From Oligosphaera ethanolica (lineage in GTDB: Bacteria > Verrucomicrobiota > Lentisphaeria > Oligosphaerales > Oligosphaeraceae): a DNA stretch of 64,000 nt. Position 1 is the stretch's first letter, and every line of letters begins with the position of its first letter. This document shows, piece after piece, positions 17,416-25,455 of the stretch. Below the pieces are notes generated by a model. It made no database searches. It was not told the DNA's origin and saw nothing but the letters and a program-made list of their open reading frames with translations. Both the position numbers and the translations under genes were made by a program. The stretch is taken from the NCBI RefSeq assembly GCF_030814695.1, contig NZ_JAUSVL010000001.1, positions 4,996,227-5,060,226 on the forward strand, in the 5' to 3' direction.

Positions 17416-19821
17416 ATGAGAGTATTTGCTTGTAGCCTGCTAGCCACTTGCACACTGGCATCCGCAGCAACTAGAATCGAAATCCCAAATGGCGATTTTG
17501 AACGCCAGGGAGAACAGTGGCAGATTCGCGACACTGGCATGTCCCGAATCATTCCCGAGGCGGCCTGCCACGGCAAATACGGCCTGCGGGTCGTTGACGA
17601 TAGCGGGAGTACAGGCAGTGAGATGCAGTCCGCGCCGGTTCCGGTCGAAACCGACAAGGTGTACCGGCTTGATTTCATGGCCCGCAGCACCGGCAATTCG
17701 GCGGGCGTCGGCATTTACCTGCAGTTTTTTGACGGACAGGGCGCCTGCCTGACGACCCAGCGGGACCGCGCCGAAGTCATCTACGCCTTCACTGCCGGGG
17801 CGGACTGGCAGCCGTTCAGTGTTCACGTCCGGGCGCCCAAGAAGGCCGTAGCCTTCGCGGTGCGCATCCACTCTTTCAATGCCAAAGTCGGCCAGGCCGA
17901 TCTGGACGACTTCGTGCTGCATGAACTCAGTGACAACGAGGTCGCTGCCGTGCCACGCGGGAGCATCATGGTCTCCGAACCCCAGCCGCAGGCCTCACTG
18001 GACGCCATGCGGCAGCAGATTGCTCGCGACGATTTTCTCGCCAGGCTAGCGCGGGTGACTGTGTCGCCCCATCCACGGCTCTTCGCCAGTGCCGAGCGTT
18101 TTGCCGAACTGCGGGCGTTAGCGATGGAAGAGGGCATCCATCAGCGCGTTCGCGACCGCTACCTCTTCCTGGCAGACGGCCTGCTGGACGTCCCGCCCTG
18201 CGAGCGCATCATGACCGGCAGACGCTTACTGGACATCTCCCGGCTCGCCGTGTACCGCATCAGCACCCTGGCCTTGAGTTATCGCCTCAGCGGCAACGTG
18301 TTGTATCGTGACCGCTGCCTGGCCGAAATGCGCGCCGTGGCGTCCTTCAGCGACTGGAACCCAAGCCACTTCCTTGACGTCGGCGAAATGACCCTGGCGC
18401 TGGCGACCGGTTACGACTGGCTCTATGACGACATGACGCCTGAGGACCGCACGCTCTGCGCAGACGCCATCATCACTAAAGGCCTGAAATCCACCAGTCT
18501 GACCGCCGGTTGGACGCAATCCAGCAACAACTGGGGGCAGGTCTGCCACGCTGGCATGATCGCCGGTGCGCTGGCCGTCGCCGAGCTGGACAATGACATC
18601 GCCGAAAAGCGTCTCTACAGTGCGCTCACCAACTTGGCCATACCCATGCGTGCCTACGCTCCCAACGGCAATTATCCCGAAGGACCGGGCTATTGGGAAT
18701 ATGGCACGACCTTCAACGTGCTGGCATTGGCAATGATCACGACGGCTCTCGGCACAGATTTTGGACTCGCCGAGCTGCCAGGCTTCCGCGAGACTGGGCG
18801 CTACAACGACTATCTGTCGGGCCCCTCTGGCTACATGTTCAATTATGCCGATGGTGGCCGCGGCCGCCGTCACAGCCAGAGCGCCGTGTGGTGGTTCGCC
18901 AGCTATTTCAAGGAGCCGGAACTGGTGGCCAGTTTCGAGCGCGCGGCAATGGAAGCCAAGAGCGCCGATCGCAAAAAACTCAATGCTAGTCGGAACAACG
19001 GCTGGTTCCGGGCTTACGAGTTTCTGTGGGTCTTCCCGGAAAGCGCCGCTGAGCACAGCAGCGCCAGTCAGTTGCCGCTGGTTTGGGACGGCAAGGGGCC
19101 CGTGCCCATTGTCATCATGCGCAACAGCTGGGATGACGATACGGCGACTTACCTCGGCCTCAAAGCCGGCAGCCCCCGAGCCTCCCATGGCCACATGGAC
19201 ATCGGCTCTTTCGTCCTCGACGCTGGCCGCACCCGCTGGGCGCTGGACCTGGGAGCAGAGAGCTACCACCGCCTGGAAGCCATGGGCGTCGACCTCTGGA
19301 ACAGCAAGCAGGACGGTGAACGCTGGCGGCTCTTCCGCCTCAATAATTTCAGTCATAATACTCTCGCCATTGATGGACAACTGCAAATTGCCGCCAGCAA
19401 CAGCACGTTCGTCAGCGTGCAAAGCGATCCCGCCGTAGCCGTCATGGACCTTACCCCCGCCTATGCCAACGACTGCACCCGCGCGCTGCGCACGGTCAGA
19501 CTGGACGCCGACGGCACTGTGTTTGTGACTGACGAGCTTAGCGGCTTGAAACCCGGCGTGACCGTCAGCTGGGGAATGACTACCGATCAGAAAATCCACG
19601 CGCAGGACGCCGAGAGCGTAACGCTTAGCGACGGCAAGCAGCAATTCCGCATCAGCCGGCTCGCCGGCGAAGGCCAGTGGCGCGTGGTCGATGTCAGCCA
19701 GCCACAACCGGAATTCCGCGGCGACTCGCGCAATGCCAATTGCCAGCGCCTCGAACTGCATTGCGTCGCGCCCGACGACGGCGCCCTGCGCATTGAGGTC
19801 CGCATGGGCCTGGTCAAGTAG
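17416..19821 (+). CDS. Heparinase II/III-like polysaccharide lyase with N-terminal carbohydrate-binding-type domain
   Basis: This 801-residue protein starts at an ATG behind CAGGAGA and opens with a signal peptide (about residues 1-18), so it is exported. Residues 20-175 form a beta-rich module of the kind found in carbohydrate-binding domains (NGDFERQGEQW at the start). An alpha/alpha-barrel follows, with SNNWGQVCHAGM near residue 372, the Asn-Trp motif of heparinase/alginate-lyase folds, and then PEGPGYWEYGT with a possible catalytic Tyr. The C-terminal beta-sandwich has SHGHMDIGSFVLDAG, the heparinase II/III signature. Such lyases cut uronic-acid polysaccharides by beta-elimination. The actual polymer is unknown. 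A strong hairpin follows the stop. Confidence 0.85.
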   Translation: MRVFACSLLATCTLASAATRIEIPNGDFERQGEQWQIRDTGMSRIIPEAACHGKYGLRVVDDSGSTGSEMQSAPVPVETDKVYRLDFMARSTGNSAGVGIYLQFFDGQGACLTTQRDRAEVIYAFTAGADWQPFSVHVRAPKKAVAFAVRIHSFNAKVGQADLDDFVLHELSDNEVAAVPRGSIMVSEPQPQASLDAMRQQIARDDFLARLARVTVSPHPRLFASAERFAELRALAMEEGIHQRVRDRYLFLADGLLDVPPCERIMTGRRLLDISRLAVYRISTLALSYRLSGNVLYRDRCLAEMRAVASFSDWNPSHFLDVGEMTLALATGYDWLYDDMTPEDRTLCADAIITKGLKSTSLTAGWTQSSNNWGQVCHAGMIAGALAVAELDNDIAEKRLYSALTNLAIPMRAYAPNGNYPEGPGYWEYGTTFNVLALAMITTALGTDFGLAELPGFRETGRYNDYLSGPSGYMFNYADGGRGRRHSQSAVWWFASYFKEPELVASFERAAMEAKSADRKKLNASRNNGWFRAYEFLWVFPESAAEHSSASQLPLVWDGKGPVPIVIMRNSWDDDTATYLGLKAGSPRASHGHMDIGSFVLDAGRTRWALDLGAESYHRLEAMGVDLWNSKQDGERWRLFRLNNFSHNTLAIDGQLQIAASNSTFVSVQSDPAVAVMDLTPAYANDCTRALRTVRLDADGTVFVTDELSGLKPGVTVSWGMTTDQKIHAQDAESVTLSDGKQQFRISRLAGEGQWRVVDVSQPQPEFRGDSRNANCQRLELHCVAPDDGALRIEVRMGLVK

Positions 19822-19863
19822 ACGCTCTCCGGCCGCTCAGTCCGGAGCAAAACTAGTTTAGCA

Positions 19864-19898
19864 CAAACGCCACACTGTTACCAGCAGTGTGGCGTTTG
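19864..19898 (+). terminator. Perfect 14-bp hairpin after the lyase gene
   Basis: CAAACGCCACACTG at 19864-19877 pairs exactly with CAGTGTGGCGTTTG at 19885-19898 around a 7-base loop. It lies 43 bases past the stop and before the next operon. No long T-tract follows, but the A-rich bases before it suit a bidirectional terminator. Confidence 0.65.
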
Positions 19899-20024
19899 CG
19901 CATTACTAAGAAGTCGTGGCCAGACTGCAGCAAGCGACTCGACGGCAATGCGTTCCGCCTGTTAACTCATCTTGGCATGCTCATTGCTGTAGTGCAACTG
20001 TCATTCAAGACGAAAGGCAGGACC

Positions 20025-20408
20025 ATGCGCATTGCTGTAACCATCATGAAGAACACGGAGCGGATCTCACCGCTGTTTGAGGCCGCCGAGCTGGCGGTCG
20101 TCGTGGACTGTTGTCGGGGGCAGATTGTGAGCGAGACCGAGCTAAGTCTCCCTGGCGATGTCGCCGGCAAGCTTGACGCCCTGCAAGGTGAGGGCGTCGA
20201 CACGCTGCTCTGCGGGGCGATTGCCAATGACAGCATGGCCCTGGCCCAGCAGCGCAATTTGCGGGTGTTTTCCTTCGCTGCGGGTGCGTGGCGTGACGTC
20301 CTGACTGACTGGCGTTCTCATCAGCGTTTGCGGGAGTGCCATCTCATGCCGGGCTGCTGTCAGCAGCATCGGCGTTGTTGTCATCAACATGCAAGGAGGC
20401 AATCATGA
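20025..20408 (+). CDS. NifX/NifB-type metal-cluster-binding domain protein with Cys/His tail
   Basis: The ATG at 20025 follows AAAGGCAGGA. The 127-residue product has the dinitrogenase iron-molybdenum cofactor-binding (NifX/NafY) fold: MRIAVTIMKN at the start, then ISPLFEAAELAVVVD and VDTLLCGAI. A short tail after residue 105 is dense in Cys and His (ECHLMPGCCQQ then RCCHQH), which suggests metal binding and is not part of the usual domain. It is the first of five genes coupled by short spacings or ATGA overlaps. The set resembles the ORP operon of Desulfovibrio, whose NifX-like subunit binds a Mo-Cu-S cluster. That role is by analogy only. Confidence 0.75.
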   Translation: MRIAVTIMKNTERISPLFEAAELAVVVDCCRGQIVSETELSLPGDVAGKLDALQGEGVDTLLCGAIANDSMALAQQRNLRVFSFAAGAWRDVLTDWRSHQRLRECHLMPGCCQQHRRCCHQHARRQS

Positions 20409-20767
20409 AAGTTGCATTGACGAGTCGTGGTGACAGTTTGGACGTCCTTTTGGACTCCCGTTTTGGCCGTGCGGCCAATTTTCTGTTGTGGGATGCTGCC
20501 ACTGGCGCTGTCGAGGTGTTGGCAAACACCCAGAGTTTGAATGCGGCGCAGGGCGCGGGCATACAGGCGGCGATGCACGTTGTGGAGAGCGGCGCGGAAG
20601 CGGTCATTACCGGCCATTGCGGCCCGAAGGCCTTCCGAGTCCTGAAGGAAGCCGGGGTGAAGGTCTATTTGACCAAGGCTCTCGACGGCCACGAGGCTAT
20701 ACGCCTGTTCCAGGCCGGCGAGCTCAAAGAAGCCGATGCGGCGGATGTGGAAGGACACTGGGCATGA
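20405..20767 (+). CDS. NifX/NifB-type metal-cluster-binding domain protein
   Basis: The ATG at 20405 overlaps the previous stop (ATGA) and sits behind a perfect AAGGAGG. The 120-residue product is a single NifX-like domain: MKVALTSRGDSLDVLLDSRFGRAANFL, then the conserved AVITGHCGPKAFRVLKEAGVKVY segment that ends the fold. Proteins of this kind carry or transfer iron-sulfur or molybdenum-containing clusters. It is translationally coupled to the MinD-type ATPase that follows (ATGA at 20764). Confidence 0.85.
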   Translation: MKVALTSRGDSLDVLLDSRFGRAANFLLWDAATGAVEVLANTQSLNAAQGAGIQAAMHVVESGAEAVITGHCGPKAFRVLKEAGVKVYLTKALDGHEAIRLFQAGELKEADAADVEGHWA

Positions 20768-21618
20768 AAATTGCGGTGGCATCAGGTAAGGGCGGTACGG
20801 GCAAGACGACGCTGTCGCTGGCTTTGGCTGAAGCGATCACCGGCGGTTGCACGTTACTGGACTGCGATGTCGAAGAGCCCAATTGCCATTTGTTTGTGGC
20901 TGGCGAGCCCTGGCGGCAGCTTCCCGTCGAGGTGACCGTCCCTGAGTTCACGAACGACGGCTGCGACGGTTGTGGGCGTTGCGTGCGCGCATGCCGTTTT
21001 CAGGCTTTGGCGCGTTTGGGCAAGCGCGTGCTGGTGTTTCCGGAAATGTGCCATTCCTGCGGTGGCTGTGTGTTGGCCTGTCCACACAAGGTCCTGCGAG
21101 AAGTGCCTTTCGGTATCGGCAAGCTCGAATTCCGTCACGGGCGGGGTTTCGAGCTGATTTCCGGCGTCATGGACGTCGGCCACGCCATGGCCCCGCCCTT
21201 GATCCGGCAGCTGAAAGAGCACATTCCGCCTGAAGGGCTGGTGATTATGGACGCGCCGCCGGGCACGGCTTGTTCGATGGTCATGACTGTGCGCAACAAC
21301 GACTTCGTTATCTTGGTGACGGAGCCAACGCCATTTGGGCTGCACGATCTCAAGCTGGCCGTGGAAACTCTCCGGGAAATTGATCTGCCTTGTGGCGTGG
21401 TCATCAACCGCGCCGATGACGGCGTGGCGCTGATCCGGGACTATTGCCAAGAAGCGGGCCTGCCGGTGTTGCTCGAAATACCCTATCGGCGCGATATTGC
21501 GGAGGGTTATTCCCGCGGCGGTGGATTGCTGGCGGTCTGTCCGGATTTGCGTGAGTCATTCCGAACACTGCTGAACACGCAGATTCCAGCTATTTTGCAG
21601 GCGGAGGGCCGACTATGA
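20764..21618 (+). CDS. MinD-superfamily P-loop ATPase with inserted 2[4Fe-4S] ferredoxin domain
   Basis: The ATG at 20764 overlaps the previous stop. The 284-residue product has the deviant Walker A ASGKGGTGKTT at residues 6-16, a switch-like LLDCDVEEPN, and an inserted bacterial ferredoxin domain (CDGCGRCVRAC near residue 65 and CHSCGGCVLAC near residue 95, two CxxCxxCxxxC sets). MDAPPGTACSMVM and the LVTEPTPFGLHD segment complete the MinD/Mrp fold. ATPases of this kind accompany the ORP complex and CooC/NifH-like cluster-handling proteins. A paralogue of similar layout follows directly, so the two may act as a heterodimer. Cytoplasmic; function inferred from context. Confidence 0.88.
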   Translation: MKIAVASGKGGTGKTTLSLALAEAITGGCTLLDCDVEEPNCHLFVAGEPWRQLPVEVTVPEFTNDGCDGCGRCVRACRFQALARLGKRVLVFPEMCHSCGGCVLACPHKVLREVPFGIGKLEFRHGRGFELISGVMDVGHAMAPPLIRQLKEHIPPEGLVIMDAPPGTACSMVMTVRNNDFVILVTEPTPFGLHDLKLAVETLREIDLPCGVVINRADDGVALIRDYCQEAGLPVLLEIPYRRDIAEGYSRGGGLLAVCPDLRESFRTLLNTQIPAILQAEGRL

Positions 21619-22484
21619 AAGAGTTGTTGATTATCAGTGGCAAGGGCGGTGCCGGCAAGACCAGCCTGACGGCCGCGCTGGCCAGCCTGGCCTCGCCATG
21701 CGTACTGGCCGACTGTGACGTGGACGCGGCGGACTTGCATTTGCTGCTCAAACCCGAAATCCAGCAGAGCGTGCCTTTTTATTCAGGCGTCATGCCTGAG
21801 ATCATCTACGACCGCTGCGTGGACTGCTACCGCTGCTATTCGCTGTGTCGCTATGGTGCCATCAGCATCCTGACCACCCATCCGCGTTTCATTGCGGGGG
21901 CCTGCGAAGGCTGCGGCGTCTGCGCTGACCAATGCCCCGAAGAGGCCATTGTCATGCGTGACCGGCATTGCGGCGAATGGTACGTGTCCAGTACGCCCTG
22001 CGGCACCATGGTGCACGCAAAATTGCTGCCCGGTGCGGAAAATTCCGGCAAGCTGGTGTCGGCAGTCCGCCAGGCGGCCAAGGCCGTCGCCGAGGCCGAA
22101 GGGCGCTCGTTGCTCCTGTCCGACGGCCCGCCCGGCATTGGCTGCCCGGTGATATCGGCCATGACTGGCGTGGACGCGGCGCTGATCGTCACCGAACCCA
22201 GCGTGTCGGGCATGCATGACATGAAACGCATAGCCGAGCTCGCCCGGAATTTTGAAGTCGATTTCCAGGTTGTGATCAACAAGGCGGATATCAATCCCGA
22301 GAAGAGCGATGAGATCGCGGCATTTTGTCAGCGCAATGGCATCGGCATTGCCGGCACAATTCCGTATGACCCGTTGTTTACGACGGCGCTGCGGCAGGGC
22401 AGAACCATCATGGACTATCCCGAAAGCGTACCCGCACAGGCTATCAAACGGATATGGCAGCATATCCAGGACAAGATCCAGTAA
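21615..22484 (+). CDS. MinD-superfamily P-loop ATPase with inserted ferredoxin domain (second copy)
   Basis: The ATG overlaps the stop of the first copy. The 289-residue product has ISGKGGAGKTSLTAAL at residues 6-21, LADCDVDAADLHLLL, two Cys-rich sets (CVDCYRCYSLC near residue 59 and CEGCGVCADQC near residue 97), SDGPPGIGCPV, and VTEPSVSGMHDMKRIAE. The layout matches the upstream paralogue and the paired DVU2103/DVU2104 type ATPases of the ORP operon. The pair probably couples ATP hydrolysis to metal-cluster assembly or to the positioning of a complex, by analogy. A 36-base gap separates it from the third NifX-like gene. Confidence 0.88.
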   Translation: MKELLIISGKGGAGKTSLTAALASLASPCVLADCDVDAADLHLLLKPEIQQSVPFYSGVMPEIIYDRCVDCYRCYSLCRYGAISILTTHPRFIAGACEGCGVCADQCPEEAIVMRDRHCGEWYVSSTPCGTMVHAKLLPGAENSGKLVSAVRQAAKAVAEAEGRSLLLSDGPPGIGCPVISAMTGVDAALIVTEPSVSGMHDMKRIAELARNFEVDFQVVINKADINPEKSDEIAAFCQRNGIGIAGTIPYDPLFTTALRQGRTIMDYPESVPAQAIKRIWQHIQDKIQ

Positions 22485-22520
22485 ACCAAAACCAGAAACC
22501 TCCCAAAAGGACCCATCATC

Positions 22521-22862
22521 ATGATCAAAATTGCAATTCCTCTGGCGAACAACGAGCTATGCATGCATTTCGGCCACTGCGAACAGTTCGCGATTATCGA
22601 CGCCGACGAGCAGGCCAAGAAGATCGTCAAGACCGAATTGGTCACGCCGCCGCCACACGAGCCGGGACTGCTGCCGCGCTGGCTGGGCGCCAAAGGCGTG
22701 AACCTTATTATCGCCGGCGGCATGGGCGGACGCGCGCAGGATCTCTTTGCCGCGCAGAACATCAAAGTCCTCACCGGCGCCCCCGTGGGCGCGCCGGAAA
22801 AACTGATAGCGGCGTTCTTCGCCGACAAGCTCGAACTGGGCGCCAACACCTGCGACCACTAG
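22521..22862 (+). CDS. NifX/NifB-type metal-cluster-binding protein; 3' end is one arm of the island repeat
   Basis: This 113-residue NifX-like domain begins MIKIAIPLANNELCMHFGHC, with FGHCEQFAIID typical of the family, and ends ELGANTCDH, where the Cys-Asp-His end is also family-typical. It closes the five-gene ORP-like cluster. The last 54 bases of the gene, including the stop, plus the 10 bases after it are repeated exactly at 41438-41501, on the far side of the BREX island. The gene is intact, so the island probably inserted at its 3' end and rebuilt the C-terminus, as many site-specific elements do. Confidence 0.85.
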   Translation: MIKIAIPLANNELCMHFGHCEQFAIIDADEQAKKIVKTELVTPPPHEPGLLPRWLGAKGVNLIIAGGMGGRAQDLFAAQNIKVLTGAPVGAPEKLIAAFFADKLELGANTCDH

Positions 22863-22872
22863 GCGACGAACG
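22809..22872 (+). repeat. 64-bp direct repeat, left copy (attL-like)
   Basis: This stretch is identical to 41438-41501. It covers the last 18 codons of the NifX-like gene and 10 bases beyond. Before it, both sides also share GGGCGCGCCGGAA and then diverge, so the perfect part is the likely crossover zone. Confidence 0.8.
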
Positions 22873-22974
22873 GCTTCAGGCCAACCGACGGCCTTCTCGC
22901 AGCCACAGCGGCCATGGCGACCACAGCATCGTGTTCGGGCGCTGCTTGCCAAATAAGGTCGTCTGTGTGGTGTT

Positions 22975-23021
22975 GTGACCGCGCCTCCTGGTCGGTTCTC
23001 CGACCGGGGGGCTGCGGTCAC
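22975..23021. terminator. Strong nested hairpin at the island's left end
   Basis: GTGACCGC pairs with GCGGTCAC at the base, CCTCC with GGGGG in the middle and GGTCGG with CCGACC around a TTCT loop. It lies between the rightward NifX cluster and the leftward BREX operon, where it could stop transcription from both sides. It has no T-tract. Confidence 0.45.
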
Positions 23022-23034
23022 TCCCTTGGGGGCA

Positions 23035-23244
23035 TTACCTGCTATCCTGGATGCTGGCCAGATAATTAGCGACCGTCTGGCGACTGATTCTGGCATGCCT
23101 AGCGATGGCTGATATTGAATGCCCCTGTTCGAACATCAGCCTGATTTGCGATTTTTGGCCATCCCATTTTCGGCTGCGATTTTTTGAGCCGATGGGTCTG
23201 CCAAGCTTGACGCCCTCGGCTACCGGACGCCGGACGAGTGGCAC
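23035..23244 (-). pseudogene. Remnant of a serine recombinase (C-terminal DNA-binding part)
   Basis: The readable 69 codons end as a resolvase/invertase: AEGVKLGRPIGSKN is the linker seen before the DNA-binding domain, and HSISAIARHARISRQTVANYL is a Hin-type helix-turn-helix. The catalytic N-terminal domain with the nucleophilic Ser is absent; upstream DNA to 23394 does not continue the family. The first residues (MPLVRRP) probably come from chance fusion. It may be what is left of the enzyme that mobilised the island. A CCGCCCC/GGGGCGG hairpin at 23249-23266 lies just upstream. Nothing else is supported between 23267 and 23394. Confidence 0.65.
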
Positions 23245-23394
23245 ACTTCCGCCCCCTGCGGGGCGGACTTCAATTTAGGGCTGCTTAGCCGCTCTCCTGC
23301 GTAGATATGGCCTGCGGCTTCGTAGTCAAATGCCTGCGCGAATCCACGAGCCCACTGATAATACGTTCGTTTATGTCCTTGACTTGGGGCCCCT

Positions 23395-25455
23395 TCAGTC
23401 AGATTCACCGGTTTTAATGAAGGTCACCTCGAATGCCTTGCATGGGCGGTATTGCTGCAGACGATTGGCGAAGGTAAACGCATCGTTCATTTCGTAGTGC
23501 TGGAAGAGGTCGAGTCCGCGATCCATGGTTATTTTCCAGCCGTGGTCAGTCACGATATGGCGGGCGTGGATCGTGCCAGTGCCATCGAACTCCCAGGTGA
23601 AATTCACGCCCACGCTGCTGGCGGACTCCCTCATCTTCTCGAAGCAGTCCTTCTGCTGTTCGCCTTTGAACTCGTCTTCGGTTGTGACCAGATGCACGGA
23701 CACTTCCTCATCCGGAGCCTTGTGCTTGACCACGGTCTCCAGGAACTCCATGAAGTTACGCACCTGGTAAAACAGGCGGATGTACGGATCAGTGATTGTG
23801 ATTGTGGTCGCGCCCTTGAGGTAGGGGCCGAGCAGCGTATCGAAGGAAAGGCCCTTCTGGTTCTCTTGGAATGTAAGATGCTTTTCCTTGAGCACAGGCT
23901 CGGCCGCTGCCAGCGATGTGGACGGCCCCTGGGGCACGTCCGGCTGCGCGGCGACTGAAACGATCCCGTCTTCACCCTCGGCTATGGTCTTGTGGTAGCA
24001 GCCGGGGTGTTCCTCCTCTTCGAGCGTGGTGACTGGCTTGGCTTGGCCATCACTGCCTTGATAGGAGAAGCTGACTTTGTGGTAGGTGGAGTCCATGCGC
24101 ATCAGTTGGTCTTTGACGCGCTTGCGGCCCTCAATCGCAAACCGCAGCAGTTCCTCGACCTCATCCTTGGTCGCTCCCCCCTGCGGAAAGAGGATCTTCA
24201 TCAAGCCGGAAAAGGTCTTGTTGATGCCATCGCGGTCCCGCGTCGAGATATCGGAGGAGAGGATGAAGTGGTCCTTGTAACGGTCTGAGTAATCGTGATT
24301 GCGCAGCGAGCGAAGGATCTCGGCCAGGTAATCCACCACGAAACCGTAACCACTGGAGAACATCTCGCCACGAATGATGTCCACCTCCCAGCCGGGGATG
24401 TAGAAATGGATGCGGTCCAGAAACGCGGAGTCGTGGAAGTGGTCGGGCAGCTCGCAAAACAGGTCGGCATGCTTGAGCATGTAGGGCACGGTGTGCTGGG
24501 TGTTGCCCACGAACACCATGGAGGCCTCCGCGCCTAGGGTCTCGACTCCTCGCGAGAAGGACTTGTTGGCCATGTAGTTCTTCATAATGTCAACCAGGGC
24601 CTTGTCCACGCGCTTCTGCTTGCCGGCAAACTCATCGAAGGCGACACAATCCCAGTAGCCGACTAGGCCGACCTTTCCGGAAGAGTTGTTCACGAACAGC
24701 TTGGGGACCGAAACCTCGCCGCCAGAGATCAGGATGCCGTGAGGCGAAAACTCCGAATAGAGGTGTGATTTGCCGGTTCCCTTGGGGCCAAGTTCGATCA
24801 GGTTGTAATTGCGCTCGCAAAACGGGATCAGGCGGACCAGTTGGGTCAACTTGCTGCGCTTGCCGAACTTCTCCGGGTTGAAGCCGATGCTTTGCACCAC
24901 CAGGTCGATCCACTCGTCGGTGGTGAATTGCTTACGGGCCTCAACATATCTGTCGAAATCGAAATGGGAGAGCTGGATCGGCTTGAGGGTCGACAAGATC
25001 CAGGGGCTGACGCTCTTGTCTTCGGTAAACTCATATTCCAGATCAGCAATGCACCACACTCCGCCGACCAGGAGCTTGGGGTGCTTTTTTACTGTGTCAG
25101 AATCAACCAGAACCTCTTTGATCCCGAGGTTGGTAAACTGCGCCTGATAGACATCCCGCTTGTCGTTGAGATCGACACTGATTTTGTCGATGACCTTGTA
25201 GCGCCCCTTTTCTTTGATGTTTGAGCGCACCAGCCCGGCTTCGTTGCGGTGAACATAATGCCTGGCCAGGATTTCCTTGACCGTCTCGATGCCGGTCTGG
25301 ATGGTCGGCTCATCGCTGGTGGCGCAATACTGCCCCAGCAGGTATTCCAACACGTAGGAGGGAACGATGGCGTTACCCTTGACAGTCTTAACGAGATCCT
25401 TACGGACAACGAGCCCCGTGAAGTGTGTGTTGATTTTCTGGTCAAGGGGAGTCAT
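23395..25455 (-). CDS. brxL: BREX protein BrxL with atypical C-terminal PLD-like domain
   Basis: This 686-residue protein is the last gene of the BREX operon. The N-terminal 200 residues match BrxL (HYVHRNEAGLVRSNIKEKG near residue 66). The AAA+ core has Walker A LGPKGTGKSHLYSEF near residue 222 and Walker B VAFDEFAG. Standard BrxL continues into a Lon-protease-like domain. Here I see no Ser-Lys protease motif. Residues 540-686 instead read TITITDPYIRLFYQVRNF, then HARHIVTDHGWKI and DRGLDLFQ, the pattern of the MITD1 C-terminal phospholipase-D-like fold. BrxL is needed for phage restriction in some BREX systems. The start ATG at 25455 lies inside the 7-bp repeat array of the neighbouring S23 element. 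Confidence 0.9.
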   Translation of the reverse strand: MTPLDQKINTHFTGLVVRKDLVKTVKGNAIVPSYVLEYLLGQYCATSDEPTIQTGIETVKEILARHYVHRNEAGLVRSNIKEKGRYKVIDKISVDLNDKRDVYQAQFTNLGIKEVLVDSDTVKKHPKLLVGGVWCIADLEYEFTEDKSVSPWILSTLKPIQLSHFDFDRYVEARKQFTTDEWIDLVVQSIGFNPEKFGKRSKLTQLVRLIPFCERNYNLIELGPKGTGKSHLYSEFSPHGILISGGEVSVPKLFVNNSSGKVGLVGYWDCVAFDEFAGKQKRVDKALVDIMKNYMANKSFSRGVETLGAEASMVFVGNTQHTVPYMLKHADLFCELPDHFHDSAFLDRIHFYIPGWEVDIIRGEMFSSGYGFVVDYLAEILRSLRNHDYSDRYKDHFILSSDISTRDRDGINKTFSGLMKILFPQGGATKDEVEELLRFAIEGRKRVKDQLMRMDSTYHKVSFSYQGSDGQAKPVTTLEEEEHPGCYHKTIAEGEDGIVSVAAQPDVPQGPSTSLAAAEPVLKEKHLTFQENQKGLSFDTLLGPYLKGATTITITDPYIRLFYQVRNFMEFLETVVKHKAPDEEVSVHLVTTEDEFKGEQQKDCFEKMRESASSVGVNFTWEFDGTGTIHARHIVTDHGWKITMDRGLDLFQHYEMNDAFTFANRLQQYRPCKAFEVTFIKTGESD

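Noticed and set aside
23220..23408. 62-codon minus-strand frame upstream of the recombinase remnant
   Set aside because: It does not continue the recombinase family and its translation matches nothing I know.
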